Assembly (NCBI GenBank): GCA_021325235.1
Contig: JAJPHN010000025.1
Location: 248,001-312,000 of the forward strand
Direction: 5' to 3'
Origin: Terriglobia bacterium
Lineage (GTDB): Bacteria; Acidobacteriota; Terriglobia; Bryobacterales; Bryobacteraceae
Length of the DNA: 64,000 nt
Made by a program: the position numbers and the translations under genes. The notes beneath the pieces are model-generated. The model did no database searches, was not told the DNA's origin, and saw only the letters and a list, made by a program, of their open reading frames with translations. Shown here piece after piece: positions 16,612 through 27,171 of this stretch. How positions within the stretch are numbered: the first letter of the stretch is position 1; every line of letters starts with the position of its first letter.

Positions 16612-17058
16612 ATGCCAATGATCAAATACAGCCCGTTCCAGACCGAAGAGGATTTTCCGACCGGTTTGCGCGTGTTCCAGGACTCCTTGTCGCGTCTGTT
16701 CAGTGAGCCTGCTGCGCGGCCCTGGTCGCCGGCGGTGGACATCTACGAAACCGAAAATGAGCTGGTTTTGAAGGCGGACGTGCCGGAGATCGATCCGAAA
16801 GACATCGAAATTCAGCTCGAGAACGGAACGCTTACTGTAAAGGGCGAACGGAAGTTTGAAGAGCAGAAGAACGGCCAGAAGGGCTTCCACCGGATCGAGC
16901 GTTCGTACGGCAAATTTACGCGCGCCTTCAGCCTGCCGGATACAGTAGATGGCGAGAAAGTGCGGGCTGATTATAAGAACGGTGTGTTGACGATTACACT
17001 GCCAAAGAAGGAAGTGGCAAAACCGAAGACGATCAACGTCCAGGTGACCAACAACTAG
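16612..17058 (+). CDS. Small heat shock protein, Hsp20/alpha-crystallin family
   Basis: This 148-residue chaperone prevents aggregation of unfolding proteins. The alpha-crystallin domain (about 38-135) begins 'WSPAVDIYETENELVLKADV' and ends with the conserved 'YKNGVLTITLPK'. The C-terminal tail lacks a clear IxI motif and ends in 'KTINVQVTNN'. I chose ATG 16612 because GGAGGAG (16594-16600) precedes it and because the upstream ATG 16573 falls in the promoter. A short hairpin (CCC 16584-16586 with GGG 16592-16594) abuts the ribosome binding site and could affect translation. A rho-independent terminator follows at 17150. Confidence 0.93.
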   Translation: MPMIKYSPFQTEEDFPTGLRVFQDSLSRLFSEPAARPWSPAVDIYETENELVLKADVPEIDPKDIEIQLENGTLTVKGERKFEEQKNGQKGFHRIERSYGKFTRAFSLPDTVDGEKVRADYKNGVLTITLPKKEVAKPKTINVQVTNN

Positions 17059-17149
17059 TTTTCGGTGCAGAATGCGGTCTGTGGACCGCTCCTTACAATC
17101 GCGGCTCGGTAAGCAGTTCAAAAGGTTTGGAGCGCTCACTGAGCAATTC

Positions 17150-17180
17150 AGGCGCGGAGCCACGGGTTCCGCGCCTTTTT
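17150..17180 (+). terminator. Rho-independent terminator after hsp20
   Basis: A nine-base-pair GC-rich stem (17150-17158 with 17168-17176) and a nine-base loop are followed by a run of T residues ending at 17180. Confidence 0.85.
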
Positions 17181-17297
17181 AGTTGGCCGGTACTGGTGCC
17201 GACGTTTGCTCAATTACAGTGCTGCGGCCTCGATTGCGCACTGTTTCGAGGAGATGAAACCTTGCGCGTGCGGGCGTGTGTCCATGGAGTGAGGCAT

Positions 17298-17915
17298 ATG
17301 AAGAGACTACTGACCAATACGCTACTTTCCGCAGCCTTCTCCTTCGGCTGCTTGGCGGCAGGCGCGAGTGCGCAGGCACCGGGCGGCGCAGGCGGAGGAC
17401 AGCAGATGCCGCAGCAACGCCCCTCGGGCGTGCAGAACCCAAACGCGAACGGTCCGGGCGCTAATAATCCGGATACGATGACGCGTCAGGTGGACGACAA
17501 GAAGTTTGCGAAAGACGCCGCCATGGGCGGGCTGGAGGAAGTCGAGCTGGGCAAGCTGGCAGCACAGAAGGGATCGAGCGATGCGGTGAAACAGTTTGGC
17601 CAGAAGATGGTGGACGACCACACCAAAGCCAACGATCAGCTGAAGGAGATCGCGAGCAAGGAGCAGATCGAGATTCCGACGGCGCTCGACGCGAAGCATC
17701 AGAAGGAAGTGGACAAGCTCTCGGCGCTGTCCGGCGACAAGTTCGATAAAGAGTACAGCAAGAACATGCTGAAGGACCATCGGAAGGATGTCAGCGAATT
17801 CCAGATGGAAGCGCAGAACGGGCAGGATCCGAACATCAAGCAGTTTGCGGCGAGCACGCTGCCCACTTTGCAGGAACATCTGAAGATGGCCGAGGATTTG
17901 AACAAGAAGAAGTAG
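17298..17915 (+). CDS. Exported DUF4142 protein
   Basis: This 205-residue protein has a signal peptide (about 1-25), a low-complexity Gly/Gln/Pro/Asn linker (26-60), and an all-helical DUF4142 domain (about 65-200). The domain shows 'FAKDAAMGGLEEVELGKLA' and 'VKQFGQKMVDDHTKAND'. DUF4142 proteins are exported, ferritin-like in fold and common in soil bacteria; their function is not established. The ATG at 17298 is preceded by GGAGTGAGG. The frame is open for 57 further codons upstream, but that part crosses the hsp20 terminator and is ignored. Confidence 0.88.
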   Translation: MKRLLTNTLLSAAFSFGCLAAGASAQAPGGAGGGQQMPQQRPSGVQNPNANGPGANNPDTMTRQVDDKKFAKDAAMGGLEEVELGKLAAQKGSSDAVKQFGQKMVDDHTKANDQLKEIASKEQIEIPTALDAKHQKEVDKLSALSGDKFDKEYSKNMLKDHRKDVSEFQMEAQNGQDPNIKQFAASTLPTLQEHLKMAEDLNKKK

Positions 17916-17985
17916 GCGCGAAAAGATTCTCCGTTGGTGAATTCGCTCCGGCGCAGTGAGCCTGACGCGAGTGCGTCGTAATACA

Positions 17986-19026
17986 ATGCACTCCGTGAAG
18001 CTCACTGCGTTTTTTATTTTGGCGGGCACGGTGGTGCTCGGGTTATGGGCGGCGGACGCGAGCGCGCTCAAAGTGGAGAAGCTGGACCCGTCGCTCGATG
18101 CGCTGATCGATTCGAGCGCGAAGCTCGAAAAGCTGGCGACCGGATTCAAGTGGACGGAGGGGCCGGTCTGGATTTCGGCGGGCTACTTACTGTTTGCAGA
18201 AATTCCAAGCAACAGCATTCGCAAGTACACACCCGGGAAAGGCGTGAGCCTTTTTCTGCAGCCGAGCGGGTACAAGGGCTCGGCACCGTATGGCGGACCG
18301 GAGCCGGGATCTAACGGCATGACGCTCGATCCGCGCGGGCGGTTGACGGTGGCCGGACATGCGCAGCGAGATGTGTGGCGGCTGGAATCGATGAATCCGC
18401 ACGGGCAGGTGACGGTGCTGGCGGATCAGTACGAGGGCAAGAAGCTGAGCAGCCCAAACGATCTGGTCTATAAGTCGGATGGTTCGCTCTACTTTACGGA
18501 TCCGCCGTACGGCTTGCCCACGCAGGGCGACCAGGATCCCTTGAAAGAGCAGAAGATCAACGGAGTGTATCGGGTGGCGGACGCGGTGCGGCAGGCGCCC
18601 GGCTCGAAGCCTGATGCTTCGAAGATCAAGCTGTTGATTTCGGACCTGCCGCGGCCGAACGGGATCGCGTTTTCGCCGGATGAGAAGACGCTGTATGTGG
18701 ACGATTCGCAGAAGAAGATCTGGATGCGGTATGACGTGAGCGCGGATGGGTCGGTATCGAATGGCAGATTGTTCTGCGATGCGAATTCGGATACGCGCGA
18801 CGGCGCTCCGGATGGGATGAAAGTGGATACGAAGGGCAACGTGTACAGCACCGGGCCCGGCGGCATCTGGATTCTGTCGCCCGAAGGGAAGCATATCGGG
18901 ACCATCGAGATGCCGGAGAAATCGGGGAATCTGGCATGGGGCGATAAGGATTACAAGTCGCTGTACATCATGGCGAGCACGAGTTTGTATAAGGTGCGGA
19001 TGAAGGTGGCGGGGGTGAAGCCCTAG
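17986..19026 (+). CDS. Exported SMP-30/gluconolactonase-like beta-propeller protein
   Basis: This 346-residue protein has an N-terminal signal peptide (about 1-22) and a six-bladed propeller. Family motifs are 'EGPVW', 'PNDLVYKSDGSLYFTDPPYGL', 'RPNGIAFSPDEKTLYV' and 'DGAPDGMKVDTKGNVY'. The metal-site residues of the SMP-30 family (Glu in EGP, Asn in PND, Asn in PNG, Asp in DG) are all present, so a lactonase-type hydrolase acting in the periplasm is likely. The substrate is unknown. ATG 17986 is preferred; GTG 17956 would put ten residues before the signal peptide. Confidence 0.88.
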   Translation: MHSVKLTAFFILAGTVVLGLWAADASALKVEKLDPSLDALIDSSAKLEKLATGFKWTEGPVWISAGYLLFAEIPSNSIRKYTPGKGVSLFLQPSGYKGSAPYGGPEPGSNGMTLDPRGRLTVAGHAQRDVWRLESMNPHGQVTVLADQYEGKKLSSPNDLVYKSDGSLYFTDPPYGLPTQGDQDPLKEQKINGVYRVADAVRQAPGSKPDASKIKLLISDLPRPNGIAFSPDEKTLYVDDSQKKIWMRYDVSADGSVSNGRLFCDANSDTRDGAPDGMKVDTKGNVYSTGPGGIWILSPEGKHIGTIEMPEKSGNLAWGDKDYKSLYIMASTSLYKVRMKVAGVKP

Positions 19027-19039
19027 ATTGCGCCGCGTA

Positions 19040-19660
19040 ATGACGGCGGCGTGCTTCTTTGCGGGTGTCTGCTTGTGGGCTTTGGCGATCTGGCTTTATC
19101 CGTGGCGATGGCGAGGTGTGAATGCCGCGCCTGCCGGAGCCGAACTGGCCACCGCTGATGTTCGGGATCTCGCGGTGGGATCACGGCATCTCATTCCGCT
19201 GCGAATACCGGATTCCAAAGAATGGCTTGCACTCGAACGCGCTTGGGGTGTTCCCGAGTTTGTTGTCGCGCTGACCTCGACAGCGGGCCAGAGGCGATTA
19301 GCCTGCCTGAGTAAAAATCACATCGCCGTTCGCATTATGGATGCGAAAGGACGAGAGCTTCCGACGAAACCCGCATACCCGTATGCATATTCGTCAATCT
19401 GCTCGGGGCCTCCGGGGTTATCGTTCGTTGCGAACTCCGGTTCGGAGGTGACGATCCGGATCGAGCGTCTCGCCACGCCAGGCTCGGACGAAAGTCGACT
19501 GATTGTTGTGCCCAACTGGGAAAACGAGAAGGATAAGTTGGTAGGAACGGCGCTGCAACCTACCATGCAGAAGCTTTCGATCATTGTGGGAAGGGTTGGA
19601 ATGCTGTGTGTTCTAGCTGGCGGCCTTTTGCGCCGAGATCGAATCTCAGCCGGCAAGTAA
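19040..19660 (+). CDS. Hypothetical protein with N- and C-terminal membrane segments
   Basis: This protein of about 206 residues has a hydrophobic N-terminal segment (about 4-20), a mostly soluble middle region with two cysteines ('RRLACLSKNH', 'SSICSGPPG'), and a second hydrophobic segment near the C-terminus (about 180-200, 'VGRVGMLCVLAGGLL'). No family is recognised. The middle part looks like a beta sandwich exposed to the periplasm. ATG 19040 and TTG 19028 are both possible starts. It begins right after the SMP-30 gene and may be read with it. Confidence 0.55.
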   Translation: MTAACFFAGVCLWALAIWLYPWRWRGVNAAPAGAELATADVRDLAVGSRHLIPLRIPDSKEWLALERAWGVPEFVVALTSTAGQRRLACLSKNHIAVRIMDAKGRELPTKPAYPYAYSSICSGPPGLSFVANSGSEVTIRIERLATPGSDESRLIVVPNWENEKDKLVGTALQPTMQKLSIIVGRVGMLCVLAGGLLRRDRISAGK

Positions 19661-19741
19661 TAGCTCAGTCCGGACGTCTTATGCGGACTTTGATTCGTCG
19701 CAACGATCAAACAGCCTTTCCAATGCTTAACAGCTTCATCC

Positions 19742-19837
19742 TCAAGAGAGAACGAATACGCGCGAGCAGCGCATCCCGAGTTGCCGAAGCTCGCTGACGA
19801 GACGCTCCGGCATATTCTCATCCAGCTTGATTTTCAC
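19742..19837 (-). pseudogene. Truncated DUF5615 (PIN-like) toxin remnant
   Basis: From a GTG at 19837, which overlaps the stop of the DUF433 frame, 31 codons read 'VKIKLDENMPERLVSELRQL' and then run into unrelated sequence and a stop. DUF5615 toxins start with exactly this pattern (KIKLDENLP) but are about 110 residues long. The rest of the PIN-like domain is missing, so this is a decayed partner of the DUF433 gene. Confidence 0.7.
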
Positions 19838-20072
19838 GCTTTGTGAGGCGATGCGAAAAAGGGTAAGTCTTCCTGGGCAGACACTGCCGCAAACGCGATG
19901 GCTGCGCGCACGTCCTCCTCCGAAAGACTTGGAAAATCGCTGATTATCTGTGCAATGGGGGCGCCCTCAGCGAGACTGGCGAGAACGGTCCTCAACGTCA
20001 CGCGCGTGCCTTTGAATACCGGCTCACCGCCACAACGGATTGATCCCGGACGATGCGCTCCTCGTACTTCAT
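19834..20072 (-). pseudogene. DUF433 antitoxin gene with a frameshift
   Basis: Reading from ATG 20072 gives 'MKYEERIVRDQS'. One base then appears to be missing near 20033-20036, and the next frame gives 'CGGEPVFKGTRVTLRTVLAS', 'IISDFPSLSEEDVRAAIAFA' and a normal end at 19834. With one base restored, the product would be 79 residues, the usual DUF433 length. DUF433 proteins are DNA-binding antitoxins normally paired with DUF5615. The four-base overlap with the toxin remnant is the standard arrangement. The frameshift could be a sequencing error, but the toxin is truncated too, so decay is more likely. Confidence 0.75.
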
Positions 20073-20114
20073 TGCTTCGATTATGCTACATACTCGACGT
20101 GACGCAGTGCCGCA

Positions 20115-20363
20115 CTACTTCGGCCGAGCGAGCCAGTTGATGCTCTGTGGCTGCGAGTTCTGGCAACGCATCGTGTCGGTCACGCCGGAGGAGATATCCG
20201 CGCAGGCATTTTCGGTGGCGGAACGCAGCGCCGCTTCTTCGGTTGCGGCTTTAACTGTGCGACACGAGGTTCGGCCGGCATAGGCCATGCAGACGGTGAC
20301 CCGATAATGGCGGCCGCGCATGGTCGACCAGGTAATCAGCGCGATCAGAGCGGCTACCACCAT
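20115..20363 (-). CDS. Small hypothetical membrane or exported protein downstream of accA
   Basis: This 82-residue protein has a hydrophobic N-terminus (about 1-14, then 'STMRGRHYRVTVCMAYAGR') and a soluble tail with four cysteines ('VCMAY', 'TSCRT', 'NACAD', 'MRCQN'). That suggests an anchored periplasmic domain with disulfides. It begins about 20 bases after the accA stop on the same strand, so it is probably co-transcribed. A CTG overlapping the accA stop codon could extend the hydrophobic segment by eight residues. No family is recognised. Confidence 0.5.
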   Translation of the reverse strand: MVVAALIALITWSTMRGRHYRVTVCMAYAGRTSCRTVKAATEEAALRSATENACADISSGVTDTMRCQNSQPQSINWLARPK

Positions 20364-20383
20364 CAGAACAATGACGCCAATTT

Positions 20384-21250
20384 TCAGAGTGCAGCCTCGC
20401 TGAAGAAGTTGCCCATCGCCCTGAACTTGTCATAGCGCTCGTCGATCAGCTGCTGGGCGGAGGTGCCCGAGAGTTCAGCGAGAGCGGAACGCAGCTGTTC
20501 GCGTACGGTGGCGAGCGTGGCTTCGGGATCGATATGCGCACCGCCTTCGGGTTCGGCGATGATGCCGTCGATCAGCTTCATTTCGAGCAGATCGCTGGCC
20601 GTCATACGCAGCGCGGCCGCGGCTTCCGGTGCTTTGCCGGAATCACGATAAATGATGGCGGCGCAGCTTTCCGGCGAAATGACGCTGTACCAGGCGTTCT
20701 CGAGCATGTAGACGCGATTGGCAACGGCAACGCCGAGCGCGCCTCCCGAGCCGCCTTCGCTGATGATGATCGTGATGATCGGGGTGGGCAGGCGCGACAT
20801 CTCGCGCAGATTGTAAGCGATGGCTTCGGCCTGGCCGCGCTCTTCGGCATCGATGCCCGGGTAAGCGCCGGCGGTATCCACTAGCGTGATAATCGGGCGG
20901 TTGAACTTGGCCGCGAGCTGCATCAGCCGGAGCGCTTTGCGATAGCCCTCGGGTTTCGGCATTCCGAAGTTGCGCATCAGCTTTTCTTTCGTATCGCGCC
21001 CCTTCTCCTGGCCGATGATCATGACAGGCTTGCCTTCGAAAAATGCAAAGCCGCCGATGATGGACTTGTCGTCGCCGAAGAAGCGATCCCCGTGCAGCTC
21101 GGAGAAGCCGGTTGTGAGGCCGTCTATATAGTCGCGCGAATGCGGACGCTTGGGATGGCGTGCCAGCTGAACGCGTTGCCAGCTGGGATTCGGCGCCTCG
21201 GAAGCGGGCGAAGGCGGCGTGTCGGCGGGTTCTATCTTATCCTCAGCCAT
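20384..21250 (-). CDS. accA: Acetyl-CoA carboxylase carboxyltransferase, alpha subunit
   Basis: This 288-residue cytoplasmic enzyme subunit transfers the carboxyl group from biotin to acetyl-CoA, the first committed step of fatty acid synthesis. Family features are '[19 protein letters not shown]', '[14 protein letters not shown]', '[23 protein letters not shown]' and '[11 protein letters not shown]'. A 20-residue acidic, proline-rich leader precedes the conserved part. It starts four bases after the dnaE stop; dnaE-accA linkage is also known from proteobacteria. Confidence 0.97.
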   Translation of the reverse strand: MAEDKIEPADTPPSPASEAPNPSWQRVQLARHPKRPHSRDYIDGLTTGFSELHGDRFFGDDKSIIGGFAFFEGKPVMIIGQEKGRDTKEKLMRNFGMPKPEGYRKALRLMQLAAKFNRPIITLVDTAGAYPGIDAEERGQAEAIAYNLREMSRLPTPIITIIISEGGSGGALGVAVANRVYMLENAWYSVISPESCAAIIYRDSGKAPEAAAALRMTASDLLEMKLIDGIIAEPEGGAHIDPEATLATVREQLRSALAELSGTSAQQLIDERYDKFRAMGNFFSEAAL

Positions 21251-21253
21251 GCG

Positions 21254-24721
<3,468 letters not shown>

Positions 24722-24775
24722 TCTGGTTGATTACCAGTTTAACGGCAGAAGAGGCGGTGCGATGCGATCGGCGGA

Positions 24776-25189
24776 CTAATTGGATAACTGGAGATTTACG
24801 TACGATTTGGGGTCCAGTTCGGGTTCGAACGTCATGGTCAGAAGATGATTGGAGTCGCCGTGGCTTTCGGTATGAAAGCTTGCGATCCAGCCGCGAAATT
24901 TGTAAACGCAGATCGCGTCCTGCTGGCGTTCGTCCGTCCAGAGTTCAATTTTGATGTCCTTAATCTTGTCGCGGGTCACTAGTTTACCGAGTTCGAAGAG
25001 CTTCGCGAGAGTCGCGAACGGCATGTTGAGGTTGTCGTGAATATCGACGGTCACGCTGATTTCGCACAACATCGATCCCATCAGCGGCATGCCGTGGCCA
25101 TCGTGCGGGGTGGTATAGCCGACTCGCGCGAAGAAGGCATCGAACTTGTCGCCGTCAATGGTTACTGTGCAATGGCTTGGACGAGGCAT
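24776..25189 (-). CDS. Hcp/TssD-like type VI secretion tube or carrier protein
   Basis: This 137-residue all-beta protein begins 'PSHCTVTIDGDKFDAFFARV' and ends 'LLTMTFEPELDP'. Strand pattern and length match the Hcp/TssD fold, where the tube protein often carries effectors. Similarity is at the level of pattern, so this is a family suggestion, not a certainty. AAGGAG precedes the ATG by about six bases; the frame is open for 22 more codons upstream, but they lie inside the preceding gene. It is the last gene of a three-gene unit with a lysozyme and a small exported protein. No other type VI components lie in the window. Confidence 0.6.
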   Translation of the reverse strand: MPRPSHCTVTIDGDKFDAFFARVGYTTPHDGHGMPLMGSMLCEISVTVDIHDNLNMPFATLAKLFELGKLVTRDKIKDIKIELWTDERQQDAICVYKFRGWIASFHTESHGDSNHLLTMTFEPELDPKSYVNLQLSN

Positions 25190-25631
25190 CGTTCTCCTTG
25201 GAAGTAATCGTATTCGAAGTTCGAACGGCCCACCAGAATACTCCCGAATCTTCAATGATGAGTCCGCTACGGCTTTTGGGAATCAAGGTAAGGCATTCCG
25301 TGTCGTACATCACAACACGGCTTGGCAATGCTAGGAGCCGCATATCTTGTTGATCGAGTCTGTAGCCCTCGCGGAATTCGGTCAAGGATTGCGTTTGGCG
25401 CTCCTGCAGCGTCGCGGCGCAGCCTCCCTCGCCAGTCTTTACGCTATCCCGGCCTACCTCGATCGCACTGCCAACGCGCAGTATTTGGTTACCGACAATC
25501 GGAGTCGACGTGATTACGTTAACAACCTTCCACGTCCCGCACAGTTGTGAGGGAAAATGGGCCTCGGCAAATGCACCGGCCGAAGCGGCAAGAATGCAAA
25601 CTGCAAGGAGGAGGGGCTGCATTCTGCGCAT
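25155..25631 (-). CDS. Small exported protein between lysozyme and Hcp-like gene; candidate immunity protein
   Basis: This 158-residue protein has a signal peptide (about 1-22, 'AFAEA') and a single beta-rich domain beginning 'LCGTWKVVNV', which resembles the opening of lipocalin-like folds. It has cysteines in 'QLCGTW', 'GGCAAT' and 'TECLTL'. The start lies three bases after the lysozyme stop, and the end overlaps the Hcp-like gene by 35 bases. If the lysozyme is a delivered effector, a periplasmic protein encoded next to it is the expected immunity protein; that is inference from gene order. No known lysozyme-inhibitor family was recognised. Confidence 0.6.
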   Translation of the reverse strand: MRRMQPLLLAVCILAASAGAFAEAHFPSQLCGTWKVVNVITSTPIVGNQILRVGSAIEVGRDSVKTGEGGCAATLQERQTQSLTEFREGYRLDQQDMRLLALPSRVVMYDTECLTLIPKSRSGLIIEDSGVFWWAVRTSNTITSKENDASSKPLHSNH

Positions 25632-25634
25632 ATT

Positions 25635-26237
25635 TCAATTCGTTAGACGAACATCGAGTTTCGGACTCGAATCCACGTCGACGTGACGGAAGGGCGCCGA
25701 TTCCGCCACCCGCCTGCTGATCAGCCCGGGCAGGACGACGGTCACAACCTTACCGTTCTTATCCAGTTGAGGACTCCCATCCTCACCGCGCACGGCAGCT
25801 CTAATGTGTTCTGTCATGCGAAACGCAGCCATGTCAAACTTTCCTGCATCGATATCATCGAAAACTCTTCTTGCTCCGGTCGCTCCCACGTTGTACACAA
25901 AGCTGACCAGCGCATCGAACTGTTCCTGCGTCAGCTGCTGATGTTTTACATTCCGATGCACGGCGCGTTCCGCTTCGCGAATGCGGGCATCAAGCGGCTT
26001 GGCAAGATCGTCCGCGGATAATTTGGTGCGGAACTCCTCGCGGGTACAGTGGCCTAAATGCGCGAGCACTCCTGCGCTGTACGTGCAATTGCCGACGGGG
26101 TCATCATAATAGTGGTCCTTCAGACCCTCGCGAGAGACCAGATTCGCTCGTCCCCTGGCGCTCATCGTGAGCTGATCGTTTACGCCCGACTGAGCGGGTG
26201 CTTTGTGATGCCGTGCGGCGTGACGTCGATCGCTCAT
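25635..26237 (-). CDS. GH24 (T4-type) lysozyme without signal peptide
   Basis: This 200-residue protein belongs to glycoside hydrolase family 24 and would cut the MurNAc-GlcNAc bond of peptidoglycan. The T4 lysozyme triad is conserved in residue and spacing: Glu37 ('SREG'), Asp46 ('YYDDPVG') and Thr52 ('NCTYSAG'). The C-terminal signatures 'FDALVSFVYNVG' and 'GLISRRVAE' are also present. A basic 25-residue leader precedes the domain and there is no signal peptide or holin nearby. AAAGGAG lies eight bases before the ATG. It starts the lysozyme/exported protein/Hcp-like operon, which favours a delivered effector over a prophage endolysin. Confidence 0.9.
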   Translation of the reverse strand: MSDRRHAARHHKAPAQSGVNDQLTMSARGRANLVSREGLKDHYYDDPVGNCTYSAGVLAHLGHCTREEFRTKLSADDLAKPLDARIREAERAVHRNVKHQQLTQEQFDALVSFVYNVGATGARRVFDDIDAGKFDMAAFRMTEHIRAAVRGEDGSPQLDKNGKVVTVVLPGLISRRVAESAPFRHVDVDSSPKLDVRLTN

Positions 26238-26299
26238 GAGCGGCTCCTTTCCGGTTTATACGATAGCTGCGCTCGGGAGTGAGCGGAATTTTCGCTGAA

Positions 26300-26914
26300 T
26301 CAAACGTCCAGGCCCTGCCAGATGGGGCGCAGATCGAGTGTGAAGCCGGCGAGCGAGTCGCTGCTGATCGAATCGAGATTCGGGATCTCGCGGCCCTCCG
26401 GCTGCGACTTGGAGTAGACCCACACCGTGCGGCGCTCCGGGTCGATCAGCCAGGCTTCGGTCGTTCCGTTGGCGATGTACTCGCGGCATTTTGCCTGTGT
26501 GTCGGCAAGGCGATCGCTCGGCGACATCACTTCAATGGCGAAATCGGGTGCGAGTGGAGCGAGCCGGCGGCGAACCTCCATCGGCAGGGCGCGGATCCTG
26601 TCGAGGTGCACCCAGGCGGCATCCGGAGAACGCTTGGCGCCGTTCGGCAAAATGAAACCGGTGCTTGCATCAAAAGCGCGACCCATTCCGTTCTGGATCG
26701 ACCAGTTTGCCAGTTGGCGATAACTCTCACCGCTCTGATATCCGCTTTCGCCGCCCGCAGGCGCCATCACGATGATTTCTCCTTCCGCGTTCTGCTCGAT
26801 GCGGGCGTCCGGATTCAGGCGGCACACCTGTTCAAACGCGGCCTCGCGGTTGGCTGGATCGAAGAGCGAAAGCACCTGCCGGTCTCCGGCCTGCAGTTCG
26901 GTGACGACGGTCAT
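26300..26914 (-). CDS. Uma2-family (DUF820) PD-(D/E)XK nuclease-like protein
   Basis: This protein of about 204 residues has the Uma2 fold. It reads 'SPDAAWV', 'PDFAIEVMSPSD' and 'TTEAWLIDPERRTVWVY', which hold the Asp, Glu and strand residues of the PD-(D/E)XK nuclease core. The usual lysine position is not conserved as EVK, so activity is uncertain. Uma2 genes are numerous in cyanobacteria and some soil bacteria and their role is unknown. GTG 26935 would add seven residues. ATG 26914 is preferred because a TATATA-like box and an AAAGAAG lie just before it. Confidence 0.85.
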   Translation of the reverse strand: MTVVTELQAGDRQVLSLFDPANREAAFEQVCRLNPDARIEQNAEGEIIVMAPAGGESGYQSGESYRQLANWSIQNGMGRAFDASTGFILPNGAKRSPDAAWVHLDRIRALPMEVRRRLAPLAPDFAIEVMSPSDRLADTQAKCREYIANGTTEAWLIDPERRTVWVYSKSQPEGREIPNLDSISSDSLAGFTLDLRPIWQGLDV

Positions 26915-27171
26915 CTTCTTTATATAGGGTGGCACAATTTGTAGCCCCGTCCATGGTTGCCAGCCCCGGCTGCCAGACGTTCCGGACGCCCATTACCGAA
27001 CCGGTCTCCCATTTGTCACGAAGATTTAATCGGGCTGTAACGGTGCTTCGGTAACTTGAATTGGATTTTCAGGGATTCCCTCGTTCGAGGCCAGGAGTGT
27101 CTGCACGCTTCCGGCAATTCGAGCGCGGTAAAAAAGCGGGATTTCCGCGACGATTTCCGAGTAAGGAGACT

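Noticed and set aside
19660..19730. 'TAGCTCAGTCCGGA' string like the D-arm of a tRNA
   Set aside because: No acceptor stem or T-arm can be formed around it.
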